This document shows, in pieces, positions 1 through 7,921 of a stretch of DNA of 14,036 bases (positions are counted from its first letter, which is position 1; every line of letters starts with the position of its first letter). The notes below the pieces were generated by a model. That model had not been told where the DNA came from, did not search any database, and saw only the letters and a program-made list of their open reading frames with translations. Source of the stretch: Polyrhizophydium stewartii. Lineage: Eukaryota > Chytridiomycota > Chytridiomycetes > Rhizophydiales. The DNA lies in assembly GCA_027604665.1 (NCBI GenBank), contig JADGIZ010000412.1:1-14036 (forward strand), given 5' to 3'. A program made the translations under genes and the position numbers.

Positions 1-1
1 A

Positions 2-1804
2 CCACCACCACCACCACCGTCGCCGCCGCCACCGCCGCCGCTGACTCCACCCTCGGACCCACCGGCAGGCTGGCGCGACAACAAGATCGCCATCACGCAG
101 TGCGCAAGCCTCACGTCGGACCCGTGCTGCGTCGACCTGCTCAGGAAAGCCGGCTTCACCGCCCCGACGGCCAGCTCATCCGGCCCCCCGCTGCTGGTCA
201 TTGGCCTGTCCGTCGCCGGCGGCGTCATCCTCATCGGCATCCTCGCCCTGGCCTTCTTCCTCATCCGCCGCCGCTCCAGCCCCCGCCGCTCCTCGGTATA
301 CGAGCAGTTTGGCCCCTCGTACAACTACGAGCCCAAGACCAAGAGCCCCCCGACCCAGCTGTCCACCTTCAACGCCGGGCCGTCGTCGTCGTACTCGCCC
401 GGCGGCGGCTACTCTGGCGGTGGCTACTCTGGCGGAGCCGGCGGCTACTCGGGCGGCGCTGGAGGCGCTGGCGGATACTCTGGCGGAGATGGCGGATACT
501 CTGGCGGAGCTGGCGGATACTCTGGCGGAGCTGGCGGATACTCTGGCGGAGCTGGCGGCTACTCGCCGCCGTCACCCGTCCAGCAGCAGCCGACCTACCC
601 GCCGCTCAGCATTCTGAGCTCGCAGCAGCCCCAGCAACAGCAACAGCAGCAACAGCAGCAGTCGTCTCGCCCGTACACGCCCGTCAACCCGCAGGTGTCG
701 TCGCAGCCACAGTCCTCGCAACAGCAGCAGCAGTCGTTTGCCGCCAGCGCTGCCTTTGGTGCACCGGGCGGTGCGTCGCAGAGCTCGCAGCCCGCACAGC
801 CGTCGTCGTCGCCAAAGGCCCAGCAGCCCGCCGCCATCGTGACGACGGCTCCGGTCCTGTCGGCCTCGCAGGTCCAGGGCTCTGCCGTCGGCTCGTCGTC
901 GCCCACCACCACGGTGCTGTCGCTCAGCAACCTGCCTGCCGACGTCAAGCTCACGCGCGTGCTGCACCCGTACGAGCCCACGCTGCCCGACGAGCTGCGT
1001 CTAGAGGTTGGCGCCGAGATCTACATGGTCCGCTCCTTCGACGACGGCTGGGCACTCGGCTTCGACGCCGTCAACTCCAAGCAGGGTGCCTTCCCGCTCG
1101 TGTGCGTCGTCGAGATCGAGAAGGGCACCGCCACCACTGAGGCGGCTCCCGCCGCTGCCGCCGCCCCGATTCCGGCCACGGCCCCGCTCGGTGCCACCGC
1201 CCGCTTCGTCGACGACCAGAACCGTGACTCGGTTCTGTCGCTGTCGAGGCGCACGTCGTCGCAGATCATCACCTCGACCGACCGCCAAGCCGTCAGCGCC
1301 CTTGTCGCGACGGCTCTGCGCGAGAAGCAGCAGAAGGAGCGCGAGCTCAAGGAGAAGCAGCAGCAGCAGCAGGCCCAGCAGCAAGCGCAGCAGCAGCCCT
1401 CGGTGTCGCAGACCTCGGACTCGGGCCAGCGCCAGCGCGAGCGTGAGGAGGAGGCCGCCCGCTTGCGCCTGGAGGAGCAGGAGCGCCAGCGCCGCCGCGA
1501 GGAGCGCGAGCGCGACCGCCTCCAGCGCGAGCAGGAGCGCCTCCGCCTCGAGCAGGAGCGCATCGAGCGCGAGCAGGAGCGTGTGCAGCGCGAGCTGCAG
1601 CAGCAGAGCCAGGCATCTTCGGCTGTCGCCGCTACCACTGCCACCGCCACCGCGCCGACGACGGTTGTCGCTGTTCCCCTGGCAACCGGCGACGAGCCCA
1701 GCACGACCACTCGCTCGGGATCGCCGCGCAAGAAGCAGCCCATCAGCCGCTTCCTTGCCGAGCTCGAGCAGTACGACGACATGCTTGACCCTGAATCCAA
1801 GTAA
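2..1804 (+). CDS. Single-pass membrane protein with SH3 domain (5' partial)
   Basis: One reading frame is open from the window edge to TAA at 1802-1804, giving 600 visible codons; the start and any signal peptide lie upstream. Order (visible numbering): Pro-rich stalk with a Cys-containing segment (ending in a CC pair), a 25-residue hydrophobic membrane segment (64-88) followed by RRR (positive-inside, so the C-terminus is cytosolic), Gly/Tyr/Ser repeats (about 130-190), poly-Gln (about 208-220), an SH3 domain (about 318-372, with the ALYDY-like HPYEP, then DELRLEVG, DDGWALG and GAFPLVCVV), a second Gln run, and a Glu/Arg/Gln-rich probable coiled coil (about 440-537) before a short acidic C-terminus. 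No intron is visible. In fungi, TM plus C-terminal SH3 proteins act as surface sensors or polarity scaffolds; that role is inferred from architecture only. It lacks the four-helix bundle of Sho1. It is convergent with the long-tailed SM gene. Confidence 0.85.
   Translation, partial: PPPPPPSPPPPPPLTPPSDPPAGWRDNKIAITQCASLTSDPCCVDLLRKAGFTAPTASSSGPPLLVIGLSVAGGVILIGILALAFFLIRRRSSPRRSSVYEQFGPSYNYEPKTKSPPTQLSTFNAGPSSSYSPGGGYSGGGYSGGAGGYSGGAGGAGGYSGGDGGYSGGAGGYSGGAGGYSGGAGGYSPPSPVQQQPTYPPLSILSSQQPQQQQQQQQQQSSRPYTPVNPQVSSQPQSSQQQQQSFAASAAFGAPGGASQSSQPAQPSSSPKAQQPAAIVTTAPVLSASQVQGSAVGSSSPTTTVLSLSNLPADVKLTRVLHPYEPTLPDELRLEVGAEIYMVRSFDDGWALGFDAVNSKQGAFPLVCVVEIEKGTATTEAAPAAAAAPIPATAPLGATARFVDDQNRDSVLSLSRRTSSQIITSTDRQAVSALVATALREKQQKERELKEKQQQQQAQQQAQQQPSVSQTSDSGQRQREREEEAARLRLEEQERQRRREERERDRLQREQERLRLEQERIEREQERVQRELQQQSQASSAVAATTATATAPTTVVAVPLATGDEPSTTTRSGSPRKKQPISRFLAELEQYDDMLDPESK
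476..559 (+). repeat. Four tandem 21-bp repeats (7-residue Gly/Tyr unit)
   Basis: Four near-identical 21-bp units start with TACTCTGGCGGAG and encode YSGGxGG; the first has GAT and the others GCT at the variable codon. Degenerate copies extend back to about 395. The repeat is in frame inside the SH3 protein, between the membrane helix and the SH3 domain. Near-perfect DNA identity suggests recent expansion and likely length polymorphism. Confidence 0.9.
632..661 (+). repeat. Interrupted CAG/CAA poly-Gln tract
   Basis: Ten consecutive CAA or CAG codons encode a Gln run in the SH3 protein, with CAG CAG CCC just before. A second uninterrupted CAG run of five codons is at 1358-1372, before the coiled coil. 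Confidence 0.9.
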
Positions 1805-2282
1805 TTGGAACGGTGTCCGCCCATGCCGTAACCCCACAAACGACAAGCCCCACCACTCGTTTACACTCTGCAGATCCTCACATCCACAACTGTGCCCCAA
1901 AACTGCCGCCTCCTCTGCGTTTAGATGCTCCGCTTCGCCTGTCCTCCGTGCTTTCGTGTGCCTTCCCCTCCCCACCCGCATCCTGGCCCACACCGCAAAA
2001 ACATGACATTTTGTTCAAGTTTGAATGCCTGTGGGTTGTCCTGCCGCCACATGGTCCGTCACGCTTTGCGGTTTATGCACGACCGCCTGCGACTGCAGCG
2101 AGGCGGCACGATGCGCCAGCGAGGTTGGGATCTCTGGCTTCATTCCGTTCCCCGTCAAAATGAGACCGCAGTACATCAACAAGCTCACACAGGCATGGCA
2201 GCCGAGCACAACGATGGCACAGGGCGATGCATCGCACGCAAAGGTGCACTCGCGGTGCCAGATACTCGAGCCAGCTAACATC
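1805..2282. other. Convergent intergenic spacer
   Basis: These 478 bp separate the stop codons of the SH3 gene (+) and the long-tailed SM gene (-), so they hold both 3' UTRs. I saw no AATAAA on either strand and no convincing ORF. A T/G-rich patch near 2008-2040 could be part of a 3'-end signal for the + gene, but this is weak. Confidence 0.6.
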
Positions 2283-5200
2283 TTACTGGCCCGGGTTGGG
2301 CGCCTGCTGGTACTTGCTCGCGTACGTGGAGCCGCCCGAGACCGAGGACGGCGTGGTGCCCGGGGCCGTGTATGGGTTCGGTGCCTGCTGGTACCGCGAT
2401 GAGGCGGTGGCGCCCGGGTACGCCGCACCCGGCCCCGTCGTGGGCTGCGTCGGCGGGCGCTGCTGCGGGAGCGCCGTCTGCTGCGGCTGCTGCTGGCCGT
2501 ACATGGGCGTGGTTGAGTACGGATAGCCCTGCGGCTGCTGCGGCTGCGTCTGCTGCGAGATCTGGGGCGAGCCGGCATAGTACTGCGGCTGCTGGCTGTA
2601 TCCCTGCTGCGCTGGGTAGCCCGGAGCCTGGTAGCCCGGCTGCGTATAGCCCTGCTGAGCGTATCCCGGCTGGGCGTATCCCGGCTGGGAGTATCCCGTT
2701 CCGCCGTACATGGACGCTTGCGGCTGCCCCGGGAACGGCGGCTGCGATGAGACCGGGCGGCCGTAGGACGGCTGCGGAGGCTGCGTTGGCAGCGACTGCT
2801 GCGGTTGCTGCGGCATGGCGGGCTGCATGTACCCGCCGCTCGGCGCAGGGGCAGATCCCAACATGCTCGATGCGGCCGACGGCGCCGGCGAGTGGGCACG
2901 CCCGCTGACATACTGCAGCGCGGCGGCCTGCCCCGCCGAACCGCGGCGCGGCGGGATCTGCATGCCCGAAGCCATCACCTGCTGCACGGGGCCTGCGAGC
3001 GGCGGCGCACCCGACGACGAGCTCGGCGACGGCGCGCGCTGCGGGTCCTGGCGGTCCAGCATCTGCTGCAGCGTGCGGCCCTGCTGCGCCTTGTACTGCG
3101 CCGCCAGCTGGCTGGCATAAGCGGGCGTCGCGGACATTCCCGGCTGCATGGGTACGGCGGCCGGTGGCTGGGGCTGCTGTGCCCACGGCGGCGGTGCTGC
3201 TCCGGGCGACGATCCCGACGGCGGAGTTGCCGCGCGCACCGGTCCCATCGGCGCCTGCGCATACGATCTGCGGCGAGGATCGTCCGCCGCGCTGCTGGAG
3301 CTGGGCGACAAGCCCGCGGCGCCGGACGCAGATCCCGTCATCACGCTCGTCGTGGCCACCGTCGGGGTCGCCTGGAACGTGTACTGCGTGCGCTTGGGCG
3401 GGCCATCGTCGTCGTCTGACAGCAGCGAGTCGATCGAGGACCGGTGCCTGACCACCAAGCGGTTCTTAACCCACGGCGCCTCTTCAACGTCCGATACGTC
3501 GTCTGACGGAGCGGCCGACGGAGCCAGCGAAGGGGTGCCGCCGCGCAGTGGAGCCTGTGGGGCTGCCGTGGCGGGCTGCGAGAGCTGCTGCACCACCGGA
3601 GCCGCCGGCTTTGGCTGGCTCGACGGCACCGATCCCCACGATGGTTTAGGCGGCGGCGGCTGCTGCGCGGCGGGCTGCGGCTCCGGAGGGACGATCTTGG
3701 GCGGCGGCGGCTGGTAAGTCTGCGCCGGCGGCGGCACCGACTGGGGCGGCGGCGCCTGCACGGGCTGCGGGAGCGCAGCCTGCACAGGCTTGGGCAGCGG
3801 CGCTTGCACGGGCTTGGGCGACGGCTGCGACGGCGTCTGCAGAGGAACGGAAGGCGGCGACGGCTGGCGAGCCGGGGCCGGCGGAGGTAGGGGCGACGGC
3901 TGGCGAGACGGCTTGTCCACCAGCTGCGGAGACGGCAGGGGCTTCTCCACGGGCTTCGGGGATGGCTGCGACGGCGACGAAGCCACCTGCGATGACGGAG
4001 TCGAAGAAGCACCCCAGGACGGACGCGGCATCGGCCTGGTTGGCTCGCTCGGCGGGTCGGAGCTCGGCTGGGCAGCGACCGGGGCAGTCACCGGCGCAGC
4101 AGACAGCGGTGTCGCTGCACGGGCTGGTGCGGCGGCCGCAGCTGCCGCCGAGGCCGCAGACGCCATGGACGCCGACGATCCGACACGCCTCGCCGAAACT
4201 CCGCTGCGGCGCGAAAGTCCCGACGTGCCGCCGCCCTTGTCGCTGTCGGCGTCCGACAGATCAACCTCGTCCCGCGCGATCTGGCCCGAGAGCCTGCGAC
4301 TCGGGATGACCGGCGCAGCGAGGCCGGCGGGGGAAGTGGCTGGCTGCACTGTGGATCCGGGCGTCGTGGTCGGCGAGAGCGCAGGCGTCGGCGGCAGCAT
4401 CTGGGCATAGACGACTTGCGCAGGCTCCATGGGCTCCCGCATCGGGCGATCGGGCACGGGCCGCTGATCTTCGACGCGCGAGGCAGAGGTGCGCGGCGGG
4501 ATGCCGGGCGCGGCCGACGACGGCTGCGAGGACGACGTGTCCTTGCGCGGCGGAATCGGCGGCATCTGGGTCGGCGCCGCTGACGGGGCCGAAGCCGACG
4601 GCGTGGGTGCAGGGGCAGCCGCAGGGGCAGACGCAGGGGCAGCCGCAGGCGTGGAGGGCACAGTCGGAGCGCGCGGAGGAAGGGGCGGCGCATGAGTGGG
4701 CTTGGCGGCAGACGACGCCAGCGCAAACATCTCGGGCACCTTGACCTTGGCGGCCATCTTCTCGGACTTGATGCGCTCGGCCTCGCGGGCAACAAGCTCG
4801 CTCACGGGCACAAGCGAGAGCTTTTGAGGACGCAGCTCCGAGCCGAGCGTCTTGAGTTCCTGCAGGAACTGCACAGGGGTGATGAGCGACGTCGATCCAA
4901 TGAGCACGTCGCGCTTGTACATGGACGTGATCTCGTAGGCGGTGCGGATCTCGGCCTGCGTCAGCCCGCCAACGACCAGGATGATGACACGCGGGCCATT
5001 CTTGAGCATGTTGACCTCCTGGTGCTCGCTCGGGTCGCGCGGCTTTGCGGAGCCCCACGTCGGCTTGAAGGTGCCCTCGGTGAAGGGCAGCACAGATCCG
5101 CTGCCGCGTCCGAGGGCAGCAAGCTGCTTTTGCTCCTCGCCCACTGCGTTGCCGAGCGAGTCCGAGAGAGACACAAGCCACGGACATCCGCTCGCCTTCT

Positions 5201-7773
5201 TGGCAACAAGGTCCTCCATCAGGTACTGCAGCACAGGCGTAAAGCGGTGCGCTTCAAACTGCTCGTCCGTCTCGGCCGACTCTGCGCGTCGCTTGAGCAG
5301 CTTGGAGATGAACGAGCCGCCCTGCTGGTGCTGCTGCCGCCAGCCAACATGCGAGTAGCGCCACACGGGGTCCTTGCGGTCTGCCGAGATGAACTCGTCT
5401 GCCTTGAGAAGCTTGAGCGCGCGCAACAGGTCCGCCGCGTCCTTCTGGTCAATCAGGTCGCCAAACTCTACCAGGTTGAGATCGGGGAAGCGCAGGCGGC
5501 ACAGCAGCACCATGCGCAGCTTGTCGGTGAGCCTGCCATCACAGCGGCCTGTTAGCCAGCGCTGATATCGCAGTCGGATTCCAGCAACCTCTGCTCCATG
5601 CATGGCGTTGCACGCACTCGAGCTCGGGCTGAGCGAGCAGCTCCTTGATCTCCTGGATCAGCGTGGGCTTTGGCGCGTCTCCGTTCTCCGAGTCCTCGTT
5701 GGTGGCCAGCGTCTGCTCGAGCACAGCCAAGATCTCGATCTTGCGCGCCGTGATGCGCGCTTGCACCTCCTCGAGGAGGCCGCAGTGCGCCATGATGCGC
5801 GTGCCTTCGGCCGACGCAAACACCTGCTTGCGCAGGTCGTCCAAGTCAGAAGAGACCTCGCCCGTCTGCTGGCGCCGGTTGAGCGCCGCCGTGGCCGGGT
5901 TTTCCTCGAGCATCTCGGCCCATTTCTTGACGGCGTCGACAATGAACAGGTGTCGCAGCTTGGCCTGGTGGGACGATGCAAACGTGCAAGTCAGCAATCT
6001 GCGGTGCGGTGTCCTGGAAGGGGGCAAGGGTTAAGGGGAGTAACGACGCACATAGACGCTGTCGGCTTCGTCGACCACCACGGTGCTGGCGCCTGCGCGG
6101 CCATCGTCGCTGGCCTTTGGCACGCTGCAGGCAGGGAACCGCAGTCAGCATCGCATCGCACCCTCAAAGCACACCATCAGCGCCAGCGAGCAACACACGT
6201 CACACGGTTGCGGTTGACCTGCAGCAGGTCGTGGATGATGGCCTGGTAGGTCAGCGTATGCAGCAGCGGCGTGAACATGTCAATGTGGCGGTCGACGACA
6301 ATCACGCGCGCGTGCTGCTCCGAGGCCCACGAGGTCTTGAACTCCTCGAGCGTCTTGGCGTTCTGGACAATATGCCATGCCAGATGCGCGGCCACGTTGG
6401 TGCCGCGACCTTGCACGTCCACGTACGAGACGTGCGGGATGCTCTGCAGCTTCGCAAGCAGCGAGATGACGCCTTTGGCCGCCTGGTCGAGCGTGCGCTC
6501 AAACTCGGGCATGTCCAGCGGCGCGTACAGCTCGTCGAGCGTGCTGGCCATGTCGAGGTGGAACACGCGCGACTCGGCGGCTTACGGGCAGACCGGCAGA
6601 CCGGCGTTGTCAGCTTGGGACTGATTCACCGGACAGCCACCGACACCAATAACGCACCAACGTATTTGAGGTTGAGGTCGCGCCAGAAGCGGGCGTACTT
6701 TCGCGCGGGGCTCTGCTTAAGGTATCGCAGCGACTCGTCGGGCGTGACGCCGATGGCCATGACATACGCCTCTGCGTACTTTGCGCCGCTCTCAAAGTCG
6801 CGGCAGATGTCCTGCACGCACGCCAGCGATGTGTCGACAAAGTAGATGGCGCCTTTGTTGGGATCGGCCATGCGCGGCTTGGACAGATCCTCGATTCCTG
6901 GTGGTCGTCAGAGCGCAGTTGGGCAGCTGTCAGCGACGCGGGGCACGGACTGCATGCCCGCGGTGCCGGAGACAGCCAGTCGACGCACGCCGGATGTTGG
7001 CCTCGAAGATGTCGGCGTGTTCAAAGAGCGAGTTGAGGATCGCCAGCGACTGCTCGTTAACGATCAGGATCTTTGGCAGCGGCGACATCTTGACGACCGT
7101 TTGCATCGTCTTGAAGAGCTCTGCGTGCAGCGCAGGTGAGTGCAGGCAGGGGGCAGGGACGGAGGCGCGGGCGAGGCATCAGAAGGGTGTGAGCACCAAG
7201 GGACGGCTGGTGCACGGGTTCGTGCCGGTGCATCCGCGCGGCAGCAGCCAGCCGCGGGCGACGGAACAAGCAGCAGCAGCGGCGGCGGCGGCGGCGGCAG
7301 CAGGCGGTTGTCGGCGCGTGGGGCCGTGGAGGCCGGGGCACGAGAAGCACCGGCAGCAGGGGGGCACGGCGCTCCCGAGCGAGGCGGCGCTCTGGAGCAC
7401 AGCACGCCGCCGGCCGGCGCAGCGAGACGGGCGCGAGGGCGTGTCGGCGGGCGGCGGCCCCCAAAGGCGCGGGTGGTGGTTGTGGGCCGGGCAGCGGTCG
7501 ACGCAGTGCGGGGTGCCCCGGCAGGCGCCGGGGTCGAGCCGGTCTGCTGCGGGCGGGTCCGCCGTGGCCGTGCGGGCCTTCAAGCCGATGGGAATATCCC
7601 TGTCGCCACAACCACACCCAACCTCGGCGAGGCTACGCCGGGCCGCCGCTGCGACGCCGCGGGGGCCTGCCGTGCCGCGCGCTGAGCTGGCCGCGACCCG
7701 CTGCGTATCCGCGCAGATCGGGCACCGTCCCCCCACCATCTTTCGTGAGCGCCTTCAGCGAGAAGGGCGGCAT
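2283..7773 (-). CDS. Sec1/Munc18 (SM) family paralogue with ~850-residue Pro/Gln-rich tail
   Basis: Hand-built exons, 5' to 3' on the - strand: 7773-7737, 7120-6989, 6897-6658, 6580-6199, 6124-6052, 5964-5618, 5532-2283; 4461 nt, 1486 residues. SM proteins clasp syntaxin-type SNAREs and promote membrane fusion. SM evidence: KILIVNEQSL (first strand of domain 1), IEDL, AESRVFHLD, the family hallmark VDRHID (232-237) with TPLLHTLTYQAI (240-251), LTDKLR, and GPRVIILVVGGLTQAEIR (from 583) with DVLIGSTSLITP. The SM module ends near residue 635, the usual family length. The rest is low-complexity: Pro-rich, then Gln/Tyr/Gly-rich, and open without interruption in the same exon. Start chosen because exons 1 and 2 match the neighbouring SM gene in length and phase; -3 is A. 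Least certain are the exon 1 donor (GTGGGG), the exon 4 acceptor (TAAG) and the exon 4/5 junction. Sequence is more divergent than its neighbour. It could regulate or specialise exocytosis; syntaxin partner unknown. Confidence 0.85.
2579..2698 (-). repeat. Tyr/Gly/Gln/Pro repeat near the C-terminus of the long-tailed SM protein
   Basis: In the - frame this encodes about eight degenerate GYxQP-like units (YSQPGYAQPGYAQQGYTQP and onward). The DNA shows 15-bp periodicity, clearest in the CGTATCCCGGCTGGG copies around 2658-2690. Such Tyr/Gln-rich, charge-poor sequence is typical of prion-like or condensate-forming segments. Confidence 0.85.
4287..4688 (-). other. Cluster of SH3-ligand and PKA-site motifs in the SM tail
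   Basis: Four class II SH3 ligands of the form PxxPxR are encoded: PPLPPR (4671-4688, residues 686-691), PPIPPR (4545-4562, 728-733), PGIPPR (4491-4508, 746-751) and PVIPSR (4296-4313, 811-816). The last runs directly into the PKA-type site RRLS (4287-4298, residues 816-819). The motifs are read directly from the sequence; binding or phosphorylation is not shown by it. Confidence 0.7.
4609..4644 (-). repeat. Three 12-bp tandem repeats in the Pro-rich tail
   Basis: Three consecutive copies of GCAGGGGCAGCC (the middle one ends AC) on the + strand encode an Ala/Pro repeat in the SM tail. It is a short minisatellite within coding sequence. Confidence 0.85.
7121..7736 (-). other. First intron of the long-tailed SM gene (616 nt) with CAG/CGG run
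   Basis: This is the longest non-coding stretch inside a gene here. On the - strand it runs from GTGGGG to ACGCAG and joins exon 1 to exon 2 in phase 1, as in the paralogue. It is very GC-rich and includes a CAG x3 then CGG x6 run at 7271-7297 (+ strand). It is open over long distances in several frames because of composition, but I saw no homology-bearing ORF in it. Confidence 0.65.
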
Positions 7774-7921
7774 CTTGTGCTGTCGGCAAGGCGGGAAGCT
7801 CGTCGCTGCCGTGATCGACCCGCGGTGCCGCCCCATGCCATGCGCGCATGGACGCGACCCGCCCAAGCGAGCACGGGCGGGACGACAGCGGCCCCACCCG
7901 CCAACGGACCAGGGCGCCGCC
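7774..7921. promoter_or_regulatory. 148-bp divergent (bidirectional) promoter between two SM genes
   Basis: The inferred start codons of the two SM genes lie at 7773 (- strand) and 7922 (+ strand). The 148 bp between them must hold core promoter and 5' UTR functions for both, unless transcription starts inside the other gene. No TATA box is visible. A 14-bp palindrome (7838-7851) lies near the centre, flanked by two direct copies of CGACCCGC (7816-7823 and 7855-7862). The + gene's ATG sits in GCCGCCATGG, a near-ideal initiation context. Confidence 0.65.
7838..7851. promoter_or_regulatory. 14-bp perfect palindrome at the centre of the divergent promoter
   Basis: CCATGCGCGCATGG equals its own reverse complement. 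Its centre (7844.5) is 3 bp from the midpoint between the two start codons (7847.5). It could be a dimeric factor site serving both genes or a relic of the duplication junction; function is inferred. Confidence 0.5.

Noticed and set aside
1001..1993. A 330-codon - strand frame opposite the SH3 gene
   Set aside because: It is the antisense of the Gln/Glu/Arg-rich coding region, giving long Leu runs; the + frame has the SH3 domain and coherent architecture.
2283..4750. The Pro/Gln-rich tail as a separate gene
   Set aside because: The frame is continuous with the SM domain in one exon with no internal stop, promoter-like gap or clear new start. Kept as one protein, with transcript evidence named as the test.
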